Positions 8,493-17,550 are shown, counted from the stretch's first letter. The stretch: DNA of 64,000 bases from Leidyana gryllorum EB-2025a (GCA_048772705.1 JBLWGC010000123.1:17039-81038); one strand, 5' to 3'. Program-made: numbers and translations. Notes: generated by a model from the sequence alone, not told the origin.

Positions 8493-8564
8493 GGGAGGCT
8501 AGCCCAGATGATGAAACGGTGCTTAGTGTACGAAAGGTTCTGGGATCGATTCTCAGCTCATCCG
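8493..8564 (+). pseudogene. Ala-derived tRNA-like gene
   Basis: Same class as 3928 but one base shorter; no anticodon stem. Confidence 0.55.
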
Positions 8565-8664
8565 AACTAGATAGATGGAACCCTCGCCGGAGTAGTCTAG
8601 TTGGCTCAACGCTGTCTGCCAAAACCATCAGGTTGAGTAGTACTTTGCCGATCACCACTCTACT

Positions 8665-8744
8665 TCCGGTGGGACGGAATCGAACCGCCGACTATCTGAT
8701 GCCAGCACTACAGTCAGATGCTCTACCAACTGAGCTACCCCCGG
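8665..8744 (-). tRNA. tRNA-Tyr(GUA) with 7-nt intron
   Basis: C1:G72, loop CTGTAG + intron TGCTGGC + A between TCTGA and TCAGA stems. Confidence 0.94.
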
Positions 8745-8767
8745 CCGTCCAACTGCTCCGGGGTTCA

Positions 8768-8846
8768 AAAGGCTCAACCCCAGATCCTCGACCTTTCGGA
8801 CTGCGGTCTGAGCACAGCGCCTTAGACAACTCGGCCATCTTGCCAC
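8768..8846 (-). pseudogene. tRNA-Leu(CAG) pseudogene
   Basis: CAG loop and D-arm kept, T-arm decayed. Confidence 0.6.
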
Positions 8847-8935
8847 AGTGTTGTTGGTTCATCCCTCCACGCGTTTTTTGTCCGTGAGCCAAAATAGAAA
8901 GACTTCTGGGATTGGAGGCCGGCGTGTTCAGAGCG

Positions 8936-8969
8936 TCCGAGATAGTATAGTGGTTAGTAAGGGAGATAG
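8936..8969 (+). pseudogene. tRNA-Asp 5' fragment at a rearrangement breakpoint
   Basis: Asp gene ends abruptly after the D-arm and joins the flank of a Lys gene; the direct-repeat partner continues as an intact Asp gene (24205). Confidence 0.85.
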
Positions 8970-8974
8970 ATCCA

Positions 8975-9047
8975 CACCGCCCGCGGGGCTCGAACCCGCG
9001 ACTGCAAGATTGAAAGTCTTGCGCTCTACGGACTGAGCTAGGGCGGC
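8975..9047 (-). tRNA. tRNA-Lys body with Glu anticodon UUC
   Basis: Lys acceptor, T-arm and discriminator, loop CTTTCAA (anticodon TTC) in a perfect CAAGA/TCTTG stem; one D-loop G is C. Same change at 39389. Confidence 0.8.
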
Positions 9048-9148
9048 AACGAAGCTCTAAACTGAGTTACACCCTATTTGCCGTTGGGTGGAGCCCTGGA
9101 TCCGTTCGACCAGTGGAACAATGAGCTTCAGTAACTTCCGTTAACATT

Positions 9149-9219
9149 GCCTTCTTAGCTGGTGGCAGAGCATTCGCTTTGTAAGCGAAAGGTCGCCGGT
9201 TCGATTCCGGCAGAAGGCT
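9149..9219 (+). tRNA. tRNA-Thr(UGU)
   Basis: Loop TTTGTAA; D-loop one base short (GGTGGC). Confidence 0.88.
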
Positions 9220-9292
9220 TTGCTCACGCACTTAAGCTTTTCTGAGTGGTCTCTCAGTTTTGGAGGGGAATTGCAATGCACTTTAGATTGGT

Positions 9293-9364
9293 TGTCCGAG
9301 CCAGGAATCGAGCCTGGGTTTGCACGGCCACAACGTGCTGTCCTAACCACTAGACGACTCGGAC
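9293..9364 (-). tRNA. tRNA-His(GUG)
   Basis: GTCCGAG/CTCGGAC acceptor, loop TTGTGGC in GCACG/CGTGC. Its 5' end is 48 bp from the LTR inserted at 9413. Confidence 0.94.
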
Positions 9365-9412
9365 AAATCTTTGAGCGAGGCTGTAGAGGTAGCGAAGCAT
9401 CTATCAGGATGG

Positions 9413-9823
9413 TGTTGTAACCCCAAGTCGCTACTCAAGGGGAACGAGGCCCAGTTCTCATCTCTGCATACTTTCGACCACAAGTCAGACTTAGAACCAA
9501 GTTAGTACTTTTGCCGACAAGTCTACCACGAATATGTCGCACACGACGGCGCAAAACAAGAACTACGACTTGTTGTACCAAGTGCAAAAGTTATCTTAGG
9601 CCGCCTCTTGCCTAGTCCAACTCTGCCTTAGCCAACTTTGCTTGCGTGTGTCTCTCGCTCTGGTGTCTCTCTCACTCCACCCATGTGCCAGTCGCTCGCA
9701 CTCTTGCGGAGCCTGCGCTGGACACACACGGTAGTTCTCCCCGACACCACACTCTGATCATTCATGTGAGTGTCTGCACAGTTACACTGTCGCAGAGAGC
9801 TCAGACCACTAGGGTGCATTAGC
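9413..9823 (-). mobile_element. Truncated family-A LTR
   Basis: The 3'-terminal ~411 bp of the LTR, abutting a complete LTR at 9824. Target duplication GATGG precedes it. Confidence 0.92.
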
Positions 9824-10429
9824 TGTTGTAACCCCAAGTCGCTACTCAAGGGGGAACAAGGCCCAGTTCTCATCTCTGCATACTTTCGACCACCAGTCAG
9901 ACTTAGAACCAAGTTAGTATTTTTGCCGACAAGTCTACCACGAATATGTCGCACACAACGGCGCAAAACAAGAACTACGACTTGTTGTACCAAGTGCAAA
10001 AGTTATCTTAGGCCGCCTCTTGCCTAGTCCAACTCTGACTTAGCCAACTTTGCTCGCGTGTGTCTCTCGCTCTGGTGTCTCTCTCACTCCACCCATGTGC
10101 CAGTCGCTCGCACTCTTGCGGAGCCTCGCGCTGGACACACACGGTACTTCTCCCCGACACCACACTCTGATCATTCATGTGAGTGTCTGCACAGTTACAC
10201 TGTCGCAGAGAGCTCAGACCACTAGGGTGCATTAGCCTTTACGCTTTAGTAGTAGTTGCTTTACGTTCGTTAATAATGCCTTTTCACCATCTTATACATT
10301 ATGCCCCTATATAAGTGCCAAATATGTAGGGAAGTATCCAGATGGATGTTAATTCGGTTGGAAATTTCACCAAGTCGAATTTGGCCACCCGATAGGAAGT
10401 TGACCATCAGGCCAACACGAACTACAACA
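9824..10429 (-). mobile_element. Complete family-A LTR
   Basis: About 606 bp, TG...CA, TATATAAG box inside. Followed by GATGG, matching the 5 bp left of 9413, so both LTRs came from one insertion. Uninterrupted versions of the site at ~4571 and ~39008. Confidence 0.93.
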
Positions 10430-10486
10430 GATGGGATGGAACAGGAGCGTCAGAGGAACTGCGTTGCAAGAAGTCCACTCCTCAAC

Positions 10487-10566
10487 TTCGGGTGGGACGG
10501 AATTTACTCGTGGAATATCTGATGCCACCACTACAGTCAGATACGTTACCATCTAAGCACCCTGGG
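10487..10566 (-). pseudogene. tRNA-Tyr pseudogene
   Basis: Same decayed allele as 4599; continuation of the block split by the LTRs. Confidence 0.75.
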
Positions 10567-10662
10567 CCGTGAGAGTACTTCGGGGCGGCACACCGCAGCC
10601 AGAACGACATCGGTGGTCGCAACGGAAGCCATTGACACTTTGGAACTCAGAACGAAAGTAAT

Positions 10663-10746
10663 GCACAGATGCCCGAGTGGTCTAAGGGGCCAGACTCAAG
10701 TTCTGGTAGGCGCAAGTCTGTATGGGTTCGAATCCCATTCTGTGCA
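10663..10746 (+). tRNA. tRNA-Leu(CAA)
   Basis: Intact copy, one variable-arm change against 4775. Confidence 0.94.
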
Positions 10747-10835
10747 ACGGCGATCATCCCAAAAAAAAAGCTGGAAAAGGTCACAGTAGATTCGAATCTC
10801 CATTTGTATATTCGGTTGCATGCACCCAAGTATTC

Positions 10836-10905
10836 GGCTGTTGCTCTGCTGGTATAATCCTTCCTCAGAGTGGAAGGAGTCCTGGGTTCGATTCCAGAAC
10901 AGCCC
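10836..10905 (+). pseudogene. tRNA-Pro pseudogene (loop TCAGAGT)
   Basis: Same allele as 4923. Confidence 0.75.
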
Positions 10906-11041
10906 TCTTGGTCGTCGGTTGACCCGACGGGACAAGTTGCCCTCACAACCAACACAGCCACCTCGTTAGCCCACTTCGGCACTCAAGGCCATTAACATCT
11001 CAAGAATCGCATTTCGGCTCCCTCTTCCATGTTGCAGATTG

Positions 11042-11113
11042 AGCAGTGTAGCTCAGTGGAAGAGTGTTGGGCTCATAAAACAAAGGTCCGTCGATCGAAA
11101 CGACGCACTGCTA
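11042..11113 (+). tRNA. initiator tRNA-Met(CAU), degenerate stem
   Basis: CAT loop kept but stem TTGGG faces AAACA. Confidence 0.7.
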
Positions 11114-11162
11114 AGTGTGCGCAGGAGAGAAACAGTTATAGAATTGATTGGGTCGTGAGCAA

Positions 11163-11228
11163 AGCCTTCTGCCGAAATCGAACCGGCGACCCATCGCTTA
11201 CTAAGCGAATGCTCTGCCCTAAAAAGGC
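11163..11228 (-). pseudogene. tRNA-Thr(AGU), truncated
   Basis: Anticodon and T-arms intact; the D-arm/acceptor junction is missing about six bases. Confidence 0.75.
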
Positions 11229-11293
11229 ACCCCTGCCTCGATCCATATGAGGGTTTGATGCTCGGAATAGCATCATTTCCAGCACAGAATACA

Positions 11294-11412
11294 ACTGGGC
11301 CTGGGCCGCGCTGGTGCAGATCCAGCAGTTGTCGTGCGATGTGATTGGAGGGGTCAGACACCAGCTTACGCATGAATTCCAATCTACCCCCTTCCCCACT
11401 CGGGCAAGTTGG
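11294..11412. pseudogene. Split tRNA-Ser fragments
   Basis: A plus-strand Ser 3' half at 11294-11334 is followed by a minus-strand Ser 5' end at 11384-11412. Confidence 0.6.
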
Positions 11413-11501
11413 CTACTGTCGATTTCGCCATGCGGCGAGGAGTGGCCCCACATACGGCCGCCGTAAGTGCTTATTTTCATCGCCTTCCGTGACTACCTAC
11501 C

Positions 11502-11574
11502 GCCTCGGTAGCTCAGTTGGGAGAACCCCAGACTGAAGATCTGGAAGTCCCGTGTTCGATCCACGGCCGAGGCA
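11502..11574 (+). tRNA. tRNA-Phe(GAA)
   Basis: GCCTCGG/CCGAGGC acceptor, loop CTGAAGA in CCAGA/TCTGG; D-stem changed (GAACC for GAGCG). Confidence 0.82.
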
Positions 11575-11638
11575 GAGACGTTGTGACATTTGGTGTCACT
11601 ATCTCAACTGTCCTCAGCGGGTTGCATGACCGACAGGC

Positions 11639-11710
11639 GGCTGTTTGGTCTAGTGGTATGATTCTTCCTTCGGGTGGAAGAAGTCGTGGGTTCGATTCCC
11701 AGAACAGCCC
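11639..11710 (+). tRNA. tRNA-Pro(CGG)
   Basis: Intact arms apart from one base before the T-stem. Confidence 0.9.
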
Positions 11711-11789
11711 GTTGGTTGTCGGTTGACCCGACGCTCCATCTCATCTCAAGATGGTATGGCTGTCCTCCAAAGCTGCAGTTGAGGAAGTT

Positions 11790-11863
11790 GCCAAGTGTAG
11801 TCTAAGTGGCTAGGATATGCGGCTCTCACCCACACCATCCGGGCTCAAGTCCCGGCAGTGGAA
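11790..11863 (+). tRNA. tRNA-Glu(CUC), degenerate
   Basis: CTC loop, but acceptor starts GCCAAGTG and the anticodon stem is broken (CCACA). Confidence 0.6.
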
Positions 11864-11939
11864 GTCATTGGACTGCTCGAGCAAAGTGCTCCAGTAATCT
11901 CCGTCAATAGTGACTGATTCGTGATCTTCGGCCTGTATT

Positions 11940-12011
11940 GCCTTCTTAGCTTAGGGGCCGAGCATTCGCTTTGTAAGCGAAAGGTCGCTGGTTCGATTCC
12001 GGCAGAAGGCT
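11940..12011 (+). tRNA. tRNA-Thr(UGU)
   Basis: Loop TTTGTAA; one D-loop change. Confidence 0.9.
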
Positions 12012-12133
12012 TGCTCACGAGCTTAAGCTTTTCTGGCTGGTCTCTCAGATCTCGATAACGACCTGAGAGGGCTGCAAAATTCTTCGGTAGAAGATGAAGG
12101 ATCTCCCTACTAACCTCTGAAAGATTGTCACTG

Positions 12134-12206
12134 GGTCTTGTAGCTCAGTCGGCAGAGCGTGTGGCTGTTAACCACAAAGTCGCAGGTTCGAAACCTGCCA
12201 GGACCG
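12134..12206 (+). tRNA. tRNA-Asn(GUU)
   Basis: Intact; start of the Asn-Ala-LTR-Leu-Asp block found inverted at 22007-22893. Confidence 0.94.
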
Positions 12207-12321
12207 GTTTCAGAGGCACACTAAACACTGAGTGCGCTGGTGTGCCAATGGCACTTGTGGTCTGCGACCATTCAAAGATGGAAGTTTGTTTGGATCCCGC
12301 CACGTGCAGCCGTACGTACTT

Positions 12322-12394
12322 TGGACGACCTGGGTATCGATCCCAGTACCTCTCGCATGCGAAGCGAGCGCTCTACCATCTGAGCTAGCCGCCC
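12322..12394 (-). tRNA. tRNA-Ala(CGC)
   Basis: Loop TTCGCAT; 5' end 24 bp from the LTR at 12419. Confidence 0.94.
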
Positions 12395-12418
12395 ATCCGC
12401 TCATCCGCTCTACATGGA

Positions 12419-12724
12419 TGATGCGTCATTTTGAACCTGATCTGCATTCTTTCAGTTAAGCCCCAGAGTCAATGACGGCCTAAGGCCTTTAGGTTAAGCT
12501 AGATCTACGTGCCAGCCTGGTTAAGGGAGACACGAGCACGACACACACGTTTTTATTATTCATTTTTCATTACATTCCAATACAACTAATTCAATTACCG
12601 GCACTTACCAGACCAAAACCCAACTTCAGAATACCCAGATTAGCCATCAGTATAGATTATGGACCCAATGCATCCAACTAGGGACGGAACCAGCGATTCG
12701 GCGGATGTTCCGCCTATCAAACCA
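12419..12724 (-). mobile_element. Solo LTR, family Y (306 bp)
   Basis: TG...CA ends with ATGGA duplications at 12414-12418 and 12725-12729. Leu-Ala spacers without the insert occur at 19105-19163 and 40994-41053. Strand chosen to match 22303. Confidence 0.85.
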
Positions 12725-12773
12725 ATGGAAGACCTATTGCATCCAGTGGCTGACCGAGGGCCGATACAACGGC

Positions 12774-12853
12774 TGACAAGAGTGGGATTCGAACCCACGC
12801 CCTTTCGGACTGCGGCCTTAACACAGCGCCTTGGACCACTCGGCCATCTTGCC
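12774..12853 (-). tRNA. tRNA-Leu(AAG)
   Basis: 80-nt class II; loop TTAAGGC, GGCAAGA/TCTTGTC acceptor. Confidence 0.93.
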
Positions 12854-12948
12854 GGAGTGCCCTTGGCTCGCCACTTTACACGCTTTCTGTCCGTGAAGTC
12901 TCGAGAAGGGAGGACTTTTGGGGTTGAAGGCCGGGGTATCCACGAGCG

Positions 12949-13020
12949 TCCGAGATAGTATAGTGCTTAGTATTTCCGCCTGTCACTCGGAAGACCCGGG
13001 TTCGATTACCGGTCTCGGAG
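12949..13020 (+). tRNA. tRNA-Asp(GUC)
   Basis: GTC kept; one anticodon-stem mismatch (TCGG) shared with 22007. Confidence 0.82.
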
Positions 13021-13074
13021 CACAGTTGGTTTCGCTTAGATTCTCTCCTTTGGTTCTCGCTGAAAGTTGCGAGC

Positions 13075-13147
13075 TACAACCACCAAGGATCGAACTCGGG
13101 AACTTCTGCGTGTGAAGCAGACGTCGTAAGCACTAGACCATGGCTGC
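13075..13147 (-). tRNA. tRNA-Val(CAC), degenerate
   Basis: CAC loop; several acceptor and T-arm changes. Confidence 0.65.
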
Positions 13148-13257
13148 ACGGAGCTTCCGGACTGTGAAAGCGGCGTGTGTCTCTGGAAACAGGTATCTGA
13201 TGGAGGGCAGAAGGCTCGCAGGGGTGCGAGGAATGACACCGAATGTCACAACCTCTT

Positions 13258-13310
13258 TGCCTCAGCCGTGGATCTTCAGTCTGGCGCTCTCCCAACTGAG
13301 CTACCGAGGC
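13258..13310 (-). pseudogene. tRNA-Phe, T-arm deleted
   Basis: About 20 nt across T-loop and 3' anticodon stem are missing compared with 45729. Confidence 0.8.
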
Positions 13311-13398
13311 GGTAGGTAGTCATGGAAGGCGGTGAAAATAAGCACTTATCGCGGCCGTATGTGAGCCCACTCCTCGCAGCATGACGGAATCGACAGTT

Positions 13399-13440
13399 GC
13401 CAACTTGCCCGAGTGAGGAACTAGTGTAGATCCAGCACAT
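13399..13440 (+). pseudogene. tRNA-Ser fragment
   Basis: Acceptor and D-arm joined directly to the T-arm end; variants at 28934 and 43563. Confidence 0.55.
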
Positions 13441-13491
13441 CTTGCGCCCTGTGGCTTCACATACGGTTCAGCAAGCTTGACTAGGACTGCT

Positions 13492-13557
13492 CGCGCGGCG
13501 CGAAGCCGCGGTTTTCCCTTAAAAAGTCTGGCGCTCTACCGACGGACTTGGGGCGGC
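13492..13557 (-). pseudogene. tRNA-Lys pseudogene (recurrent type)
   Basis: Altered anticodon arm as at 1664. Confidence 0.6.
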
Positions 13558-13657
13558 AACGAAGCTCGGACTTAGTAACAAATTCCATTCGTATTGATCG
13601 TGGAATCTTGGGCCTTCCTCGGGTGCAGGGCGAATCTGTATCAGAGATCCACTCACT

Positions 13658-13731
13658 TGGTCACGCGCGGGCTCCAGTCGCGGACTCGGAAGTTATCAGG
13701 CTCACGCTCTAACCGACTGGAATATGTGACC
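13658..13731 (-). pseudogene. tRNA-Ile pseudogene
   Basis: Acceptor 3' and D-arm match Ile(AAU) at 28120; loop CTGATAA with a broken stem. 5' end 71 bp from the LTR at 13803. Confidence 0.65.
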
Positions 13732-13802
13732 GCTTCAGAGTTGAGGTGAACAGTCACTAGCCGAAAGAGCGAGTGATGTGCACAGCAAAACCCCATAACT
13801 GG

Positions 13803-14404
13803 TGTTGTAGTTCGTGTTTGCCTGATGGTCAACTTCCTATCGGGTGGCCAGATTCGACTTGGTGAAATTTCCAATCGAATTAGCATCCATCTGGATACTT
13901 CCCTACATATTTGGCACTTATATAGGGGCATATATAAGATGGTGAAGAGGCATTATTAACGAACGTAAAGCAACCACTACTAAAGCGTAAAGGCAAATGC
14001 ACCCTAGTGGTCTGAGCTCGCTGCGACAGTGTAACTGTGCAGACACTCACATGAATGATCAGAGTGTGGTGTCGGGGAGAACTACCGTGTGTGTCCAGCG
14101 CGAGGCTCGGCAAGAGTGCGAGCGACTGGCACATGGGGGGAGTGAGAGAGACACCGGAGCGAGAGACACACGCAAGCAAAGTTGGCTAAGTCAGAGTTGG
14201 ACTAGGCAAGAGGCGGCCTAAGATAACTTTTGCACTTGGTACAACAAGTCGTAGTTCTTGTTTTGCGCCGTCGTGTGCGACATATTCGTGGTAGACTCGT
14301 CGGCAAAAATACTAACTTGGTTCTAAGTCTGGCTTGTGGTCGAAAGTATGCAGAGGTGAGAACTGGGCCTCGTTCCCCTTGAGTAGCGACTTGGGGTTAC
14401 AACA
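13803..14404 (+). mobile_element. Solo LTR, family A
   Basis: 602 bp, TGTTGTAG...TTACAACA, flanked on both sides by ACTGG. Contains TATATAGG and CATATATAAG boxes. No internal sequence, so formed by LTR-LTR recombination. Confidence 0.96.
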
Positions 14405-14581
14405 ACTGGGATTGAAGCGGCCGCTCAGACCTTCGTCCACCCCGCCAAACAGTCATTCCAAGAGCCAAATACTGACATCGAGAAGGGGGTGTACCTACAC
14501 CCTGACAGTTCGCACGGGAATCCCGACGGAAGGTGCGCTGGTCCGGATGGCTGTACCGACTCTTTTGGGATGGGCTGAAGC

Positions 14582-14653
14582 GGTTGCGTGGTGTAGTGGT
14601 TAGCACTGGAGACTCTGAATCTCCCGACCTGGGTTCGATTCCCGGCGCGACCT
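14582..14653 (+). tRNA. tRNA-Gln(CUG)
   Basis: Loop CTCTGAA in GGAGA/TCTCC. Confidence 0.95.
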
Positions 14654-14823
14654 CGGAACTGGTCCTCACTACTCCTGAAACTTCGCCACTTCTCTTGGGC
14701 TGCGGGACTTTCGCAGGAAAATCATATCACTAGCACTTCAACTCGACATACGCGGTGGTGGCTCCCCATACAGCTAGCAAGCTTGCCTCGGTCGAAACAG
14801 AACGTCTTCCGAGTGAGAGGCTA

Positions 14824-14896
14824 TGATGCGGATGGGACTCGAACCCACAACTCCCGGTTCCGAATACCGATGCCCTCTCCATTAGGCCACCGCAAA
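14824..14896 (-). tRNA. tRNA-Arg(UCG)
   Basis: Loop ATTCGGA in TCGGT/ACCGG; only five clean acceptor pairs. Single copy. Confidence 0.82.
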
Positions 14897-14996
14897 ATGG
14901 ATAGGCTTCGGTCATCTGGATACTGGTTGGGTGAAAGAGGAGACACCTCGGGGCAGCCCGCTTTCGTCCCACTCAAAAGTCGGATGCGTCCCGAAT

Positions 14997-15069
14997 GCGG
15001 TTGTGGCGCAATGGATAGCGCGTTGCCCTCCTAAGGCAAAGGTTGAGGGTTCGAGTCCCTCCAGCCGTT
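14997..15069 (+). tRNA. tRNA-Arg(CCU)
   Basis: GCGGTTG/CAGCCGT acceptor, loop CTCCTAA in TTGCC/GGCAA. Single copy. Confidence 0.92.
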
Positions 15070-15184
15070 TCCTGCGTGCCTTCGTTTGTGCAAAGTGGAG
15101 CACAAACTGGTGAAAGTGATTGATGCAGTTGGGAGATTGGTCATACCATGTAAAAAGAACTGGATGTACTGGGGTTTGCTGAAT

Positions 15185-15257
15185 GGGCGACTAGCTCAAA
15201 TGGTAGCGCGCTCGCTTAGCATGCGAGAGGTACTGGGATCGATGCCCAGGTCGTCCA
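15185..15257 (+). tRNA. tRNA-Ala(AGC)
   Basis: Loop TTAGCAT; one D-stem change. Confidence 0.88.
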
Positions 15258-15372
15258 AAGTACGTACGGCTGCACGTGGCGGGATCCAAACCACCTTACA
15301 TCTTTGAAGGGTCGCAGACCACAAGTGCCATTGGGAGAGCAGCGCAGTCAATGTTTAGGGTGCCTCTGAAAG

Positions 15373-15445
15373 CGGTCCTGGCAGGTTTCGCACCTGCGAC
15401 TTTGTGGTTAACAGCCACACGCTCTGCCGACTGAGCTACAAGACC
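15373..15445 (-). tRNA. tRNA-Asn(GUU)
   Basis: Intact apart from a T-loop change. Confidence 0.9.
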
Positions 15446-15562
15446 CAGCTACAATGTTTCAGAGGTTAATATAGGAACCCGCCTCTTGCTGGCGCAGGAT
15501 TCTGCAACCCCTTATGGTCAGGAATGTTGGTTTAACATCTTCCAGCGTTTCATCTCAACTTC

Positions 15563-15634
15563 AGGGCACGCGCGAAGTTGAACCACGGACTTGCTGATCT
15601 GCAGTCAAATGCTCTACCACTGAGTTACGTACCC
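15563..15634 (-). tRNA. tRNA-Cys(GCA), degenerate
   Basis: GCA loop, but anticodon stem and T-arm altered. Confidence 0.65.
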
Positions 15635-15730
15635 ACGAGGCGCCTCTCAAGCTCGCTCAACTTGACCCTGTCTTCTCATTCGAAGCAAAACGGCCGTTAT
15701 TGTGTACGAGCTCCAACAACAAGGTGTTAC

Positions 15731-15801
15731 GCATCTGTGGTCTAGTGGTAGAATGTCTCGTTGCCATCGAGACGACCCGGGTTCGATTCCCGGCAGATGC
15801 A
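15731..15801 (+). tRNA. tRNA-Gly(GCC)
   Basis: GCATCTG/CAGATGC acceptor, loop TTGCCAT in TCTCG/CGAGA. Opens a block repeated at 30257 and 37171. Confidence 0.95.
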
Positions 15802-15867
15802 GAGGACACATGGTTGCTTTTCCACATTCAGAAATGAGTTGGTGTTTAACCCTCCAACCACATCGCA

Positions 15868-15949
15868 CGACAACTGCTGGATTTGAACCAGCGCGGGCCC
15901 GGCCCAGTAGATTTCTAGTCTACCCCCTTAACCACTCGGGCAAGTTGCC
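15868..15949 (-). tRNA. tRNA-Ser(AGA)
   Basis: Complete class II tRNA, loop CTAGAAA; convergent with Gly at 15731. Confidence 0.94.
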
Positions 15950-16014
15950 GTTGTCGAACTTGGCATTTTGCGGCCAGTGGCTTCACATACGGTTCAGCAA
16001 GCTTTTACTAGGAC

Positions 16015-16062
16015 TGCTCGCGCCGCCCGAACCCGCGGTTCTCCCTTCAAAAGTCTTGTGGA
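16015..16062 (-). pseudogene. tRNA-Lys pseudogene, further truncated
   Basis: The recurrent Lys pseudogene with its 5' half and about 70 bp of flank deleted relative to 30557-30670. Confidence 0.65.
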
Positions 16063-16113
16063 ATCTTTCCGAGACGGTCCGGCTCTCGGCCGAAGCCTAA
16101 ACTCGAGCACTTG

Positions 16114-16186
16114 TCCACTGTAGTCTAAGTGGCTAGGATATGCGGCTTTCACCCGCACCATCCGGGTTCAAGTCCCGGCAGTGGAA
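16114..16186 (+). tRNA. tRNA-Glu(UUC)
   Basis: Loop CTTTCAC; intact. Confidence 0.94.
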
Positions 16187-16262
16187 GTCATTAGAGTACT
16201 CGATCAAAGTGCTCTGATAACTTGCGTAAATAGGGACTGATGCGTGATTCCCGGCTTGCATT

Positions 16263-16334
16263 GCCTTCTTAGCTTAGCGGCAGAGCATTCGCTTAGTAAG
16301 CGAAAGGTCGCCGGTTCGATTCCGGCAGAAGGCT
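16263..16334 (+). tRNA. tRNA-Thr(AGU)
   Basis: GCCTTCT/AGAAGGC acceptor, loop TTAGTAA in TTCGC/GCGAA. Confidence 0.94.
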
Positions 16335-16381
16335 TGCTCACGAGCCAATCTATCCTACAACTGTTCCCTTCTGCGCACACT

Positions 16382-16453
16382 TAGCAGTGCGTCGTTTCGA
16401 TCGACGGACCTTTGGGTTATGAGCCCAACACTCTTCCACTGAGCTACACTGCT
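16382..16453 (-). tRNA. initiator tRNA-Met(CAU)
   Basis: Loop CTCATAA in TTGGG/CCCAA, AUCG T-loop; well-preserved initiator. Confidence 0.95.
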
Positions 16454-16593
16454 TAGTCTGCAACATGTCAGAGGTAGCCGAAATGCGATTCTCGAGAGGT
16501 TAGTTGCGCTGACTGCCCTACCGAAGTGGGCTAACGAGGTGGCTGTGTTGGTTCTGGGGCAACTTGTCCGATCGGGTCAACCGACGACCAAGA

Positions 16594-16660
16594 GGGCTGT
16601 GCTGGGAATCGAACCAGGACTCCACCCTGAGGAGGGGTCACAGCACTAGACCAAACAGCC
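16594..16660 (-). pseudogene. tRNA-Pro pseudogene
   Basis: 67 nt; anticodon stem shortened and D-arm changed. Confidence 0.65.
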
Positions 16661-16708
16661 CGTCGGACATAATATGTCAAGAACCACTAATTGCTATGGG
16701 GTCTGCAC

Positions 16709-16740
16709 AGCGGGCGACTAGCTGGAATGATATAGCACAG
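16709..16740 (+). pseudogene. tRNA-Ala 5' fragment at a breakpoint
   Basis: Gene runs to the D-arm, then joins the flank of a Ser gene (as near 1470). Confidence 0.75.
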
Positions 16741-16777
16741 CCACGACCGAATGGAGTTGATGCCCGATCACATAACA

Positions 16778-16859
16778 CGACAACTGCTGGATTCGAACCA
16801 GCGCGGGCCAGGCCCAGTAGATTTCTAGTCTACCCCCTTAACCACTCGGGCAAGTTGCC
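16778..16859 (-). tRNA. tRNA-Ser(AGA)
   Basis: Intact, shares flanks with 1516. Confidence 0.94.
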
Positions 16860-16936
16860 ACCTGTCGAATTCGACATGTCGCGGAAGTGACCAAATACCC
16901 CCATGTTCAGCCTGCCCTGCGGCATTGATAGATGTC

Positions 16937-16993
16937 TAAACTGACCTCTCGCGTGCAAAGTCACCGCTTTACCACTTGAGATAGCCGCCCACC
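16937..16993 (-). pseudogene. tRNA-Ala remnant
   Basis: D-arm and anticodon region only. Confidence 0.45.
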
Positions 16994-17076
16994 CGCCAAA
17001 CCTAGGTGAACTTCCAATCTGAGACCGAGTCACACTTCTCTGGCGCCTCATTCGTCAGTGCAACTGTTGTGACTCG

Positions 17077-17149
17077 TCCACTGTAGTCTAAGTGGCTAGG
17101 ATATGCGGCTCCCACCCGCACGATCCGGGTTCTAGTCCCGGCAGTGGAA
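17077..17149 (+). tRNA. tRNA-Glu body with anticodon CCC
   Basis: Single change CTC to CCC (Gly codon GGG) in an otherwise good Glu gene; one T-loop change. Confidence 0.7.
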
Positions 17150-17209
17150 CTCCAGCTGAGTGTGCTTGTAGGCAACAGTTCCATTCTAACTCCCAATGAA
17201 ATAGATGCT

Positions 17210-17282
17210 CACCGCCCGCGGGGCTCGAACCCGCGACTGCGAGATTAAGAGTCTTGCGCTCAACCGACTGAGCTAGGGCGGC
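17210..17282 (-). tRNA. tRNA-Lys(CUU)
   Basis: Intact; one D-stem change and one anticodon-stem G:U. Confidence 0.92.
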
Positions 17283-17358
17283 AGGAATGCAAGGACACAA
17301 AACCCGATAGCCCGACATCTCAAGTGGCTTTGGTACCCACCAGCCTCACTTGAAGATT

Positions 17359-17431
17359 GTCCGGGTCGTCTAGGTGCTTACAACAGCAAGTTGTGGCCGT
17401 GCATACCCAGGCCCGAATCCTGGCTTGGATA
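17359..17431 (+). tRNA. Divergent tRNA-His(GUG)
   Basis: Acceptor GTCCGGG/CTTGGAT pairs only with several G:U; altered D-arm; stem GCAAG/CGTGC has a mismatch. A separate His lineage (also 27581, 33278). Confidence 0.65.
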
Positions 17432-17550
17432 GTATGTCCCCGATGTCTCGAATGGGAGATGTGGGTGAAGTCTGTCCAGACCCACCATCGAGCGTAGCTG
17501 CCCATGTCGTCTTGCTCGCTACACACTTCCATTTGACGGCTCCGCTAGTC

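Noticed and set aside
12480-12650. Region resembling leaders of elements B/C (GGAGACAC..., ACTTACC) as a separate element
   Set aside because: It lies wholly inside the 306-bp family-Y LTR, so I report that instead; the similarity is short.
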